NCBI RefSeq assembly: GCF_910592395.1
Contig: NC_088315.1
Coordinates: 14,181,808 to 14,245,807, forward strand
Origin: Lineus longissimus
Taxonomy: Eukaryota; Nemertea; Pilidiophora; Heteronemertea; Lineidae
Reading direction: 5' to 3'
Length of the DNA stretch: 64,000 nt
Position numbers and translations under genes: made by a program. Positions 54,087 to 63,953 of this stretch are shown here, in pieces. How positions within the stretch are numbered: position 1 is the stretch's first letter; every line of letters begins with the position of its first letter. The notes below the pieces were generated by a model. The model had not been told where the DNA came from, searched no databases, and saw only the letters and a list, made by a program, of their open reading frames with translations.

Positions 54087-55015
54087 AGGCCATGACTCCT
54101 GCTTTTATGATTGCATGACATGTACAAATCCTCAAACACTGGACTTAAAGCTCCGCATTAAATCAAGTTTGATCAAAATTGAAGAACCCAGTCCAGAGAT
54201 ATAGCAAATTAACGGCTTTGTTTACATGTTATGTAACAGCCTTGGTTAGGTTTCTAAGTAAAGTCAGGTGGCAGGTTTACCGACATAGATCAGGCTGACG
54301 TTGGATTTCTTACTATAAATAGTATAAATTTGTCTGTATTACCTTACCTTATTATAAGGTATATCGAAGCTTTAAATTAGAAATACATTATGATAGTTTA
54401 AGTATTGTATAAATTGATGTATTTGATGCAATTTTCTGTAAAAAGAATCGAATTTGAAAAATCAATTAGGCCCTAAGTTCTATAAATTTGCCTAAATTGT
54501 CTAGAAAACCTAATTGGACCATATTTGTGGGGTCTATGTTTTTTTTGGCATTGATTTTGTTTCCCCACTTCATGCATTAGCTCAAATGTGAGAGTTGACT
54601 TCTAAAATAAATATAACCGGTTTTCCAAAAAAAATTAAAATATTTAATTAAAATATTTTTTGGAATACAATAAACTCATCTATTATGGGCAAAGGTATGC
54701 TTTCATACTTGAACATTGAAAATGTCAATGAAAAACAGACTTCATATATCAATTTTAAGAGCATTAATTTATATGTGTCCTCCCAAGTAGGGCAATAGCC
54801 TGATCTACATCACAATTTTGGTGAACCCGCCGCCTGGCTCTAACAAGCCAGTTGCTAGCCTGATTAGGTGATCTAGTTGTCAAACACCTGAAAGGCTATA
54901 TCTTCAAAATGGATGGAGCAAATTGCATGGGGTTTTCTGTATTATATAAATTGTTAGGTGCACTTTTGAAAACGTCTTACAGCAGGAAATGGCAAAATAC
55001 CTGGAGTTATGGCCT
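54087..55015. mobile_element. Kolobok-like non-autonomous element, copy 3
   Basis: Ends AGGCCATGACTCC (54087) and, inverted, AGGCCATAACTCC (55015) are flanked by TTAA at 54083-54086 and 55016-55019. Its right 200 bp ('cctggctctaacaagccagttgctagcctgat', broken here only for length in the copies) is shared with the corresponding ends of copies 1 and 2. There is no THAP ORF, so it is an internally deleted relative of 929 bp. Confidence 0.85.
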
Positions 55016-55019
55016 TTAA

Positions 55020-56696
55020 GTTATTGTGCCCCACGCGGGACCGGCTGATGCAACGAAAAAATCAATCCCTTACTCACATTTTTTCGTACGCTGATGTACT
55101 ACACATGTTATGATTCAAGAGTGAACCCCCCCCCCCCCTCCCCCAGGCCTAAGCCTACAGTGCCACAAACGTCTCACCTTTTTTCCACTATGATTTTGAC
55201 TACCAGGTCATGAGTATGATGAGGTGATTGAAAACTAAAAAGACAAGAACAGAACTGATTCTGTGGAACTGTGTCTTTTTTTTCTGTTTGTAATGAATGG
55301 CTCACTGTATATAAATTGAAAAATACCCTGACCCTTTTCAACACCCTGCTCACCGTACCGTACCGGTGAGGCAAACATGACAAACATGCCCAATCGATCA
55401 TGGGTACAGCCATTTGATATTCATGTAAAAAAAAAAACTTTGTGATCGTTTGACTCGTCATATTAAACGAAAAGAAAGCCGAAAACGCCAGCGTCTCGCC
55501 ATGAAAGTAATCTAAGAGATTTGTTCTACAATATGATTCAAGAAATGACACTTGCCACAGGCAAAAGCCGTAAATAAATCAAGATGAATACAAGAACATA
55601 GATTCTTCTCACCTCTCCAGTTTCTTATTCTAGCGATTCTGCGCAGTTAATTTGGCCCGTTGCCAAAACTTCTACTCGGCACTACTTTACATCAACGTAA
55701 CTTAAACTGCTGCGTTAAATGCACCGAATGTCAATAAAAACACACAAACCGTCTTCAAATAACTTATTACATGTTTGGACACTTTAAAACGCATCTTCCT
55801 CAAATAAACAAACAGCCCTTTATCACTTCTGAAGAACTCGGATATCAGTCCGCTAATGATTTAATAATATCGTGTGACGTCGTGCATGACGCGGGGCTAC
55901 TAATATCCTATTATCCAATCAGCAACGAGCAGGCCGAAATAGTTGCATCAGAGGTAAACAATCGTTCGCATGGACATGCACATTACTATGCCAGCCATCT
56001 TTCATGTAGGCAAATTTGGCTGGACAAATTTAACCAAAGGAAACCTGGATGACCGGCAGTGTAATCCCATGTGAGTAATCCAAGGGATTGACTACAATAT
56101 GATTCAAGAAATAACACAATAGAACTACATTTTTGTACACAATAGAACTACATTTTTGTATTACATTTCTGTGCGCCTGCTGATTATGACCCAATTGTGA
56201 GCAAGCCCATGCAGAATCCAACCTCGGCTACAAATGCTTCGACATATCCCTATGTGCAGCAAGGTCAGTGCATCATAAAAACAGGCTGAATCGTGGTTTT
56301 TATTTACATTTGATCAGCTGTTGAGCAGACGATAAAATCTATCAATTAAGTTATAAATCATAATTACGGTGCTTTTAGTTTTTCTCCTGTAAATTGCAAA
56401 GCCTATCGAAATAATGCTTCAGAATAGTGACATCCTGGCACATGTGCTGCTGAAACTGAGCAGATTTTAGCTATTTTGCAGAAAAGTAGTTCTTCCAGCC
56501 CCCCTATCAAAAAGAGCCAAAGCATAAGCTACGCGGCTTATGCCCAGCGTAGCTAAAAAGCACTAATTGAAAGAGCAAACGCTTATCCCATGAAAGTCCG
56601 CCATAACTTTTTTCTCCCCTCTCTCTCGCTATTTTTAGCTCATAATGTAACCATGACGACGTGACCCAGAATCAGCTCAGCCGTCACTCGCCCCAA
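55020..56696. other. No recognisable gene; short repeats
   Basis: A C run lies near 55127. A segment of about 45 bp (caatatgattcaagaaat core) occurs at about 55505-55550 and 56068-56113. A 23-bp unit (acacaatagaactacatttt core) is duplicated at about 56107-56152. The 93-codon frame at 55771-56052 has no recognised domain. The unit ends at 56696, where the Harbinger C Myb remnant begins. Confidence 0.4.
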
Positions 56697-57000
56697 CATA
56701 GATCTAGGATTTTCTCCTGGGTTGGGTTGGGCTCAGTTGTAGGTTTTCCACCCCCTGTCTTGTTGCGTGATTTCTTTTTCTCCAGAAGCTTCTCTCGAGA
56801 TTCCATCTTCAGTTTGGACAGCTTCAGTTTCAGATCATCCGTAGAACGTTCAATATGCGGGAATCTTGCCTTGTGTTGTGCACAGATATTGTCCCATACT
56901 TTGTTCTTCTTCGCGTTGATATTGGCATCCCTGTGTGGTGCGCCCTATGGTATCCTTAAACTCTTTGTAGCACTAACGCCATGTCCTGAATTGAACCCTT
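56697..57000 (-). pseudogene. Myb/SANT-like gene fragment of Harbinger C
   Basis: Minus-strand sequence closely matching 42520-42790 of Harbinger A, from the 'GATLR/ANINAKKN' region to 'KILDLC'. The N-terminal part, including the ATG and first helix, has been deleted, with the join near 56958 placing 5' untranslated sequence next to codon ~45. Exon 2 is absent beyond 56697. It is dead but shows that the far end of Harbinger C lies here. Confidence 0.75.
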
Positions 57001-57218
57001 TCCCCATTGTGAAATGAAATTGACCAATGTGGTTTTGTGGTTTCGTAATGAACACACCATTCCAGCCAATGTTTAGCAAGCAACTAGTAAGAATGGTTCT
57101 TAGAATGGTTTTATGGAATACGATTAAATTGCTTGCTAACAAGCAACCAACTAAGCATTTGGAATCTTGCTAAGGCCTAGTAACATACTAAGTTCGAATG
57201 CTTTTATGGAATTGGCCC

Positions 57219-57483
57219 CAGCATTCCGACCAGAGGTCCCTGATCGCGACAGGTTGTTCCTAGTTTTCACCCAGTTGCCCCTAAGGGCTTTTAACTTAAT
57301 ACGACACTGTTCTGTCATACGTTCGTAGCCCTGCAGGGCCAGCAACTCAGCCACACGATAGTAGACATGGGAATTCCGGTGATTCCCTCGCAGCTGCCCT
57401 TCAATGTCTTCATTTCGCCAAATGTTTAGCAAGGCCAACCTCTCTGCTCTTGACCAAACCAATCCGCGATTATTTCCAGCCAT
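57219..57483 (-). pseudogene. Myb/SANT-like ORF, N-terminal piece (1 of 3)
   Basis: Starts at ATG 57483 ('MAGNNRGLVWSRAERLALLN') and encodes a complete Myb/SANT-like trihelix: 'WSRAERLALLNIWRNEDI', 'HVYYRVAELLALQGYERM' and 'QCRIKLKALRGNWVKTRNN'. This is the Myb_DNA-bind_4 type found in host factors and transposon partners. It breaks off at the Harbinger C duplication (57219-57221). The remainder lies at 17942-17892 and 10242-10127. The whole would be 143 aa. Confidence 0.78.
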
Positions 57484-57969
57484 ATCGTTCGACAAATGGG
57501 CAATTTCCACTTTTATAAGCAGCTGTCGGACAAATGTCAGAGCCCACGTTTTCACCATGCGATAATGTTCTATACCCCTAAGACCTGGTCCCCTAGCGGG
57601 CACGGGCGGTAAATTGACTTTAGGCGGAGGCCGCGATCTTGCCTACATTGAGCCGTAGAGATACTCAAGGCTGCAGTCAGAAATTCAACCCAAGGATTCA
57701 CATGCAACGAAAAAAAAGAAGTAAATCGACTTAAACTGGTTTAATAATATCGGAAAAAGGATAGTCGAACACCTACCTTGTTTGTGAGTTTGGGAATGAT
57801 TTAAAAGAGCTAATCCAAATTTGAAATAGGCCTATGAGTTTTCACCGATACGAGGTTTTTCACATGAGTTTACGCCTAGTCTAAGTCTGCTTCTGTCTCT
57901 CGGTTCGAGTCTGCCCTTTACCTCCGACTCGCCGGGTTTATATACTATCTTGGACCTGACAATTAAACC
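57484..57969. other. Upstream of Myb/SANT-like ORF, no gene seen
   Basis: Presumed 5' region of the Myb/SANT-like frame. No terminal repeat, promoter motif or ORF could be supported. Confidence 0.35.
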
Positions 57970-58862
57970 AACTCGCAACAGACAGAGTTACAAAACCAAG
58001 TTTGTCGACCAAAACCTTGCCAAAATGAGGATTTTTCCGAGAAACCACCCACTTGGTGCCTGGGCATCTACTCTTTGACAAAATATACAAGCCTTCCTCT
58101 CCGACTTCACCATGCGTCTGGGTCCCATGACCCAATATTGATCACAAAGAGAAGTAATGACTGTATCCACACCAGCATGTTTTAACTTAATATGCTCCCA
58201 CCTGGTCAACAGAAAGGCCAAGTGACCCTTTGGCACAATCACTGGGTGGATCTCCCCATAAGTGAGTCCTGAATGCTGAATACGACCACCAACTCGCATA
58301 AGTCCATCATCGTCGATGAATGGTATCAACGCTGAGAGAGGAGAAGTTTCAGGTGGTGACTGACCACCTCTCAACAAAGACAACTCCTTCCTATACTTCA
58401 CCTCCTGAACATGACGAAACAAATGCAGTTTTGCCTCAACCAATTCCTTACGGGACAACTCTTGATCAGTACGACTCTCAGTAGGATGTGTCAGGTTATG
58501 CAGAAAGCTGCATGGGAACAGCACGAAAAAATATTGGCCATCGAGTAACCAAGCGAACCTGCTCCACCGGCAAACATTTGATCGCTACAGCCATAACAAC
58601 CTCAACAGGTGCAACTTCACTCTGAAGAAGTTGTTCAACACTCTGAAACGAAATCAGTGATGAATCAACTGTTGCATCAATCACTGGTTCAGACAACCAA
58701 TCAGGTCCAGACAACCACAGAGTAGAACTAACCAACTCTTCAGCTAAGAGACCCCTTGTCAACAAATCGGCAGGATTTTCCTTGTCTGGGCAGTGTGAAC
58801 AGAGAGAAGTATCAGTCAACCTCTGGATCTCAGTGACTCTCTTAGCAACAAATGTCTCAAAT
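57970..58862 (-). pseudogene. BEL/Pao retrotransposon pol fragment
   Basis: Minus-strand frames 58862-58496 and 58524-57988 carry the end of the RNase H region ('FVAKRVTEIQRL', 'CPDKENPADLLTRGL', 'WLSGPDWLSEP') and the integrase zinc-binding domain ('EHIKLKHAGVDTVITSL', 'YWVMGPRRMVKS', 'CIFCQR'). These are specific to BEL/Pao pol. A frame change near 58510 joins them. Both sides are truncated: a foldback lies at 58863 and unrelated sequence follows 'CQRVDAQAP' near 58040. Confidence 0.85.
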
Positions 58863-58962
58863 GTTGAGTTACCAAGACACTCTCGGGTGGAGCTAAAATT
58901 TCGTCCAAACCCGAGCCGATACTGTATTTTAGCTCCACCCTCGAGTGTCTTGGTAACTCAAC
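58863..58962. repeat. 100-bp foldback element
   Basis: The 37-bp arms 58863-58899 and 58926-58962 are reverse complements with two mismatches, starting GTTGAGTTACCAAGACACTC. It borders the BEL/Pao fragment. No target duplication was identified. Confidence 0.85.
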
Positions 58963-59994
58963 CAAGGTCCTCCGCCTCGGGTTCAATTCCTTAAGCCAAC
59001 AAGTTCAGAAAGTTTAGCCAACAAATGCAGAAAATAAACACTGTAAATTCCCCCACCACACCTAAAGTACATTGTGAATTATTGTTTGTAAACAAACCAG
59101 GTGGCAAAAAGCCAGATCTGGGAATTCCCAACGATTTGCATGATAATGAGGGAAATCCCGAGGAAACCCCCATGTAAATTAACAAATAAAGGACCACATG
59201 CTCTACAGGGCTGCCTGAGAACATGAGCACTGGAAAGGGATTTAGGGCTGCACAGAGAGGCACAAGAGTCCTACCTGCAGACCGTTTATACGTAAATCAT
59301 ATCAAAAGAAGGGTTCTATAATATTATTTAAGCTTACCAAACGATTTGTGTGCTAATAAGGGGAGCTACCCCAAGGAAAATCATAACTTGAATCTGACTG
59401 GTAAAACTAGAAAATGTGTTGGAAGAAAGCAAAATGGTGGAGATCTCAAAAGGAGGCTAAAAAGGGTCACCAGAGCAAAGGGGTTCACACAAGTAACAAA
59501 CAGGGCTCATTAAAAAAGGTTTACAAGGCGGGAAATTTAAACTTCAGAGAAACAAGGAAAATGCCCATAACACACCGACCCCCTATTTGTGTGATCCAAC
59601 TCAATTATAAGAATATCATAAACCCCGACGATTAAATCAACAAGTTACAACAACCAGTGACCAGAGAGTAAGAAATCTTGAAACTTCTCAGCGACAACAA
59701 GATAATATCAACTATACCCGCACAAATGCAAATACACAATAATGTCCGTACAAAATAGCATAAATGACAGTAATTCTGGATAACAACCTAGGAACCAGAA
59801 CACTGGCATTAAAGAACCTTGCAAGTGTTATAGAAGTTAAACAAATCGAAGTACAAAAATAAACTTTCCAAGTGACACTTCACTATTAACGGCAAACTAC
59901 ACCGGTTCCTCAAAGTCCACACAATGTCAATACACGTGTCATAATCCAAGAGGCGCATGTTTTACAACACTAAGGGTCCTTGACAATCTAACTG
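58963..59994. other. No recognisable gene
   Basis: AT-rich sequence between the foldback and the virus-like block. The only frames are basic, low-complexity and without recognisable domains. Confidence 0.4.
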
Positions 59995-60124
59995 AGAATA
60001 TATGTATTGTGGTGGTAGGAATATAGGTATTTTGAAGCTATTTTGACCAAAGCCCTTACATGCCTTTTTGGCTCAAATTAGCTTAGAAACCCCTAAGAAC
60101 CAGACACCACAATACATATATTCT
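59995..60124. repeat. 130-bp hairpin with perfect 20-bp arms
   Basis: AGAATATATGTATTGTGGTG at 59995-60014 is the exact reverse complement of 60105-60124. A small MITE or a structural feature next to the virus-like block; no flanking duplication is clear. Confidence 0.85.
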
Positions 60125-60283
60125 TCAATGAAATTACTGTAGAAATCATCATGTCAGCTTTAACAAAATATCGATCGTATTACGGGGAAAACACTACCTC
60201 GTAAACCAGCCAATACGAGGAAAATCCAATTAAGTCATTTCGCAGTAAGTGACTCAGTATCATACTCTACTTTCTAGTTGTGA

Positions 60284-60369
60284 CTCTCTTAGAAGAGAAT
60301 CCAATCAATCTGACCTAGATATTCTCTTAGAAGAGATCCAATGACCTAGTTATTCTCTTCTAAGAGAAT
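60284..60369. repeat. Palindromic TTCTCTTAGAAGAGA repeats upstream of capsid gene
   Basis: Three copies of an 18-bp near-palindrome (attctcttagaagagaat core) lie at about 60284, 60321 and 60352, the last inverted relative to the others. A tgacctagNtattctctt unit repeats at 31-bp spacing. They lie 63-150 bp upstream of the putative capsid gene and could be regulatory sites or part of an element end. Confidence 0.7.
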
Positions 60370-60431
60370 CTTATTGATTACTACGTTTGCGAAATGAGTG
60401 CCACATAATTTTACTAGTAAATAAATAGAAA

Positions 60432-61688
60432 ATGGCAACAGGATATTTATTAAATACCGAAAGGGCACATAAGATTCCACTTGGTTTGAAAGCTGAGAGG
60501 CAGCATCATATCATTACTCATAACCCCTCATCTGCTAACCCCAAAGAAACACTGTATGTTAGAATACCGGCATTGCGGGAGAATACATTCTTTGTACCTA
60601 AATCTCTTTATCTGTCTGCTGATGTAACCATTTCTGGTGATTCTAAAAATAGTGTTGTAAATAATCTTGGTAGAAACCTGATTTCAAAGATGGTGGTTAA
60701 GTGGGGAACAGAGCAGATATTTGACCTTGACGAATACAGTCATTATTCTACATTTAAAGATCTGTGGCTAACTGGAGAAGAAAGAAATGATGGAGTTTTT
60801 CAGGGTATTCAGTCAAAAAATCTTAGAGAATTAAGATCAGGAGTCGCTGAAGCTGATGTCACTGGAGAAACAGCTAATGAAAAGACTTTAAAGAAAGTGT
60901 TTGACAAGAAGTACAAAATACCATTAGATTTTGAACTATTCCATCATCATGCTCCATTTTACAAGTTTCCAATTCAAGAAGATGTGATTATTGAAATCAC
61001 ATTAGCACCAAAGGAAGAGATCATAGTTACCGCAACCACAGCTAGCATGGGCTACAAACTAGAGAATATTTGTTTTGAATACGACACTGTAACCAACAAA
61101 ATGATTGCTAGTCAATTGAGTAACAAGTACAATTCTGGATTCTCAATATTTTATGATTGGGTAGACCATTTTAAGACAGTCAATGTTACTGCTAATGAAA
61201 CACTAATTAATGAGAACATCAACTTTCCAAGAATGTCTATTAAAGGATTATTATTACTATTTGTGTCTGACTATGTAGATGGAGCTAGAGATTCAGAGAA
61301 GTTTGAAAACCCTAACATAAGTAAAGTGCAGATCACAATAGAGGGTGTTGCCAATCAGGTGTTCCCAGAAGGAATGAGAATGATGGATCAATGGGAGGAG
61401 ATCAAGAAACATTTTATGTCTGAAGATTTGAAGAAAACTCATGACTGTAACATGACCATGGAGAAATACTATGGTGATTCTAATCACTATGGTTTATGGT
61501 TGGACCTGAGAACTTCTGAAGATAATCGTCTACACGGATCAGGAAAGAAGCTCCAGAACACAAAAGATGGTATTCAATTATCTATTACAAAGAGATCTGG
61601 AAAGGGACCATACAAAATGCACATATTCGTGGTTTCTGACGCCCAGGTTAACATTCAGAATTCTCAGATTGCTTCACTCCAACACTAA
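60432..61688 (+). CDS. Putative major capsid protein, Polinton/adintovirus-like
   Basis: A 418-aa, intron-free ORF with no stop. I do not recognise a catalytic motif. Assignment as a double-jelly-roll capsid protein rests on its place beside the packaging ATPase and minor-capsid-like ORFs, its size, and its beta-rich, low-complexity-free composition. Segments such as 'LGRNLISKMVVKWGTEQIFDL' and 'YDWVDHFKTVNVTANETLI' recall hexon-like proteins of invertebrate Polinton-like viruses. At 418 residues it is shorter than the roughly 550-650 of typical Polinton capsid proteins. The upstream context 'ttttactagt...aaATGG' is echoed before the next gene (61763). It could also be another structural protein. 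Confidence 0.6.
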   Translation: MATGYLLNTERAHKIPLGLKAERQHHIITHNPSSANPKETLYVRIPALRENTFFVPKSLYLSADVTISGDSKNSVVNNLGRNLISKMVVKWGTEQIFDLDEYSHYSTFKDLWLTGEERNDGVFQGIQSKNLRELRSGVAEADVTGETANEKTLKKVFDKKYKIPLDFELFHHHAPFYKFPIQEDVIIEITLAPKEEIIVTATTASMGYKLENICFEYDTVTNKMIASQLSNKYNSGFSIFYDWVDHFKTVNVTANETLINENINFPRMSIKGLLLLFVSDYVDGARDSEKFENPNISKVQITIEGVANQVFPEGMRMMDQWEEIKKHFMSEDLKKTHDCNMTMEKYYGDSNHYGLWLDLRTSEDNRLHGSGKKLQNTKDGIQLSITKRSGKGPYKMHIFVVSDAQVNIQNSQIASLQH

Positions 61689-61789
61689 GGTGTTGCAAGA
61701 ACAAAGTTCGCTCCAACACTGAAACAAAGTTCGCTCCAGCACTGAATACTAGATAAATGAGTTTTACTAGTGATTTTCTAAGTAATTAA

Positions 61790-62026
61790 ATGGATACACC
61801 AGGAAAGAAAGATATCATAAATACACTGTATCAAAGTTTACTGTTGGCATCAACAACAATTGGTTACTCTATGTTACTGAAAAGGTTCTTGAGAATCAAT
61901 ATTGGTCCCCCAAGTCAGGCCAACCTAGAGGAAATTCTTAAACTGGGCGGAACTGTAGCTATTAGCAATGGAACATTAGAGTACCTTTACGATCAAGGAA
62001 TCCTACCCAGAAATATTATGAAGTAA
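61790..62026 (+). CDS. Small hydrophobic protein of virus-like block
   Basis: A 78-aa ORF starting ATGG after 'taattaa', 101 bp after the capsid stop. It has a membrane-like stretch 'SLLLASTTIGYSMLLKRFL' (about residues 16-34) and an amphipathic C-terminal half ('LEEILKLGGTVAISNGTLEYL'). Short proteins of this type, with a hydrophobic helix followed by 'KLG.AVA', are regular in invertebrate adintovirus/Polinton-like gene blocks from memory, but the role is unknown. The spacer before it contains a tandem 22-bp duplication (acaaagttcgctcca core, 61702-61745). Confidence 0.6.
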   Translation: MDTPGKKDIINTLYQSLLLASTTIGYSMLLKRFLRINIGPPSQANLEEILKLGGTVAISNGTLEYLYDQGILPRNIMK

Positions 62027-62083
62027 GAATAATTTACTTATTTGATAAAAGGTAAATTTGAAAACGAAAATTTACTTAACTAA

Positions 62084-62851
62084 ATGGTTACTGTAATGAA
62101 CATAGATTCAAGTGACTATCCAGATCAGAGTTCAAGTGATTTAACAGTCAATCTCAAGACTGAAATTCAAGATGCATGTAGCATCACTTTAACTTTTGCA
62201 GTAATACCTTGTACATTCTACAACATAAGTGCAGCCAGGGAGAATAACCGAATCAAAGTTAAGGGGTTTGATGTGGCAGAGATTACGCTACCAGATGGTC
62301 TCTATGACCTACAGAGCTTTTCAAAAGTATTTGCGGATAAGTTGAAAGAAAATAGTATGAGTAGAGGTGCTGTCAGATTTGACCTTGAAGAACCAACAGG
62401 TAAGGCCATCTTACACTTCCTAAAGAGAAAAAATGAGGCGCATTATCAGATCTATTTTATTGGTAAAAGTAATGAATTATTTGGCATGAAATCAGAATGG
62501 CCTTACCCTTTAGACAATAAAAGTAAGGATGATGTTGTAAGCGAGAAACCCATCAATTTTAGACCAATTAACCATTTTGTTTTTCACTGTGACATAATCG
62601 AATCTAATAGTGTATTAAGTAATGGTGAAGCATCTGATGTGCTAACCACAAGACCAATAAAGGAAGCTAATTTTGGAGATTTAATAGCATACACATTTGA
62701 GAAACCAATAGCAATTCCCTGTAAACCAAGATTCAATAAGCTGAATATTCGCTTAACTGATGAAAAAGGTGACATCATCGATCTTAATGGTCATAATGTA
62801 CAGTACCAATTGGTATTAACTCGAGCTATGCTCTCAGCGACACATCATTGA
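62084..62851 (+). CDS. Putative minor capsid (penton-like) protein
   Basis: A 255-aa ORF, start context 'aactaaATGG'. The architecture fits the minor capsid family of Polinton-like viruses. An N-terminal beta-rich 'LTVNLKTEIQDACSITLTF' is followed by 'ITLPDGLYDLQSFSKVFADKL', a middle 'HFVFHCDIIESNSVLSNG', and a C-terminal 'RLTDEKGDIIDLNGHNVQY' block typical of such proteins. It would form the vertices of an icosahedral shell. No catalytic residues are expected. Spacing to the neighbours is 57 bp and 22 bp, in keeping with compact viral gene packing. Confidence 0.65.
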   Translation: MVTVMNIDSSDYPDQSSSDLTVNLKTEIQDACSITLTFAVIPCTFYNISAARENNRIKVKGFDVAEITLPDGLYDLQSFSKVFADKLKENSMSRGAVRFDLEEPTGKAILHFLKRKNEAHYQIYFIGKSNELFGMKSEWPYPLDNKSKDDVVSEKPINFRPINHFVFHCDIIESNSVLSNGEASDVLTTRPIKEANFGDLIAYTFEKPIAIPCKPRFNKLNIRLTDEKGDIIDLNGHNVQYQLVLTRAMLSATHH

Positions 62852-62873
62852 AATTAAAATTCGTTGAAATTAA

Positions 62874-63332
62874 ATGGCTGGCATTGGCATGTTATTTGGA
62901 TCTGCAATAATCAATGGATTAGCATTCACTGGATCCGGTTACCTTTTTAAAAATCTAGACAAGAATGGCTATGAGACTGAAATGAAGAGACATAATTTAG
63001 CTCAAGAGCAATTGCAAAGAGCATCCACAGAATTGGATGAGCATAGGAAAAGTACCATTGACTTCGTTAACCTTGAATTAAAGAGAGAAAGAGACGCTTC
63101 TATTGATTTTAACAATACTGATTCAGCACTTACTGTTTACAATCATTTACATCCAGAAAGAACTATTGTACTACCTCAGCGACCACAATTAAGTGATTAC
63201 TACCAACCTAGTGATGAAATGAAGAAATACGAGTACCTATGGATTATCCTAGGACTTAGTGGTTTAGGGTTAATAATTTATAATTTTACTAGGGTTAGAA
63301 AGACTAAGACCATTGATGAGAAGCGGGACTAA
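62874..63332 (+). CDS. Two-membrane-segment protein of virus-like block
   Basis: A 152-aa ORF that starts 22 bp after the minor-capsid stop ('gaaattaaATGG'). It has an N-terminal hydrophobic, Gly-rich segment ('GIGMLFGSAIINGLAFTG', about 3-20), a long charged helix or coiled coil (about 30-85), and a C-terminal membrane helix ('YLWIILGLSGLGLIIYNFT', about 122-140) with a basic tail. This layout suits a virion membrane or internal protein. It ends 3 nt before the stop of the convergent ATPase gene begins, so the two genes overlap by 4 nt (63329-63332). Confidence 0.6.
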   Translation: MAGIGMLFGSAIINGLAFTGSGYLFKNLDKNGYETEMKRHNLAQEQLQRASTELDEHRKSTIDFVNLELKRERDASIDFNNTDSALTVYNHLHPERTIVLPQRPQLSDYYQPSDEMKKYEYLWIILGLSGLGLIIYNFTRVRKTKTIDEKRD

Positions 63333-63949
63333 GATTTTTGATGTGAAAGAGTAAATCCAAATGGATGTTGTAGTCTAATGATCAGTTTTGATCCTTTTTT
63401 CATCTTAAGTTCTTCTATGTAGTACTGTCTTTTCTCCTTAGGAATAACACTGTTTTCTTCTAAGGCATCTTTCATGGCTGATTCATCCTTGTTAAAGAAC
63501 AGGACTAAAATTCTTATGTTCTCTCTGTAGTCCTTGACAACTGAATTGTACTTCTGAACTAGTAACCAAACAGTGAGATTGTAGTGCCTGCCGGAAAAGG
63601 CAAGATTACATAACTCGGACACCTTCTTTTTTGTGTCTCTCAAATTAGCACAGTCATCAATGAGGAATAATGTGTTAGAACCAGCAAAGGTCAGAGTAGC
63701 AAACTGAAGCACAAGGTCCAAATTACTGGCCACAGCTTCGGGATTAACTATGTAGACGTTCTTGTCTTGGTAAATCCATTTCCTTTCATATGTCTTATTG
63801 TTGAAATATGTTGGACAGAAAATGACTATGTTCTGGAACTTGTGCCGATACTCCTTTTCTAAGAGGTCAAGGGCAAAATATGTCTTACCACAATTGGTGA
63901 CACCAGAAATTAACATATTGTGTGGCTCGTAAATAAATACTTCACTCAT
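63329..63949 (-). CDS. A32/FtsK-HerA-type genome packaging ATPase
   Basis: A 206-aa P-loop ATPase. Walker A is 'GVTNCGKT' (16-23), the TNCGKT form characteristic of Polinton and virophage-type packaging ATPases, and Walker B is 'TLFLIDDC' (93-100), with the acidic pair at 98-99. A later 'LLVQKYNSVV' gives the sensor-like Gln. The enzyme would pump DNA into capsids. It is on the opposite strand to the capsid genes and convergent with the membrane-protein gene, with a 4-nt overlap. Its start codon lies 4 bp from the start of the next plus-strand gene (63954). Complete, no breaks. Confidence 0.88.
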   Translation of the reverse strand: MSEVFIYEPHNMLISGVTNCGKTYFALDLLEKEYRHKFQNIVIFCPTYFNNKTYERKWIYQDKNVYIVNPEAVASNLDLVLQFATLTFAGSNTLFLIDDCANLRDTKKKVSELCNLAFSGRHYNLTVWLLVQKYNSVVKDYRENIRILVLFFNKDESAMKDALEENSVIPKEKRQYYIEELKMKKGSKLIIRLQHPFGFTLSHQKS

Positions 63950-63953
63950 TTAA

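Larger units (their letters stand above)
17946..57218 (+). mobile_element. PIF/Harbinger copy C, split by ~37.5 kb of nested insertions
   Basis: The transposase-side end (GGGCCAATTCC...) starts at 17946 and is followed by a transposase gene to about 19128. The opposite, Myb-side end of the same family finishes at 57218, preceded by part of the Myb gene (56697-57000). Order and orientation match intact copy A (39165-44726) read in reverse. The flanks are CCG (17943-17945) and CAG (57219-57221), a CNG-type 3-bp duplication with one difference. The interrupted Myb/SANT-like ORF is in frame across the two ends. The element's middle, about 0.7 kb including Myb exon 2, is missing at the break. Confidence 0.72.

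Noticed and set aside
55771-56052. 93-codon ORF between transposons
   Set aside because: No recognisable motif, no splice partners and no second copy; it may be chance.
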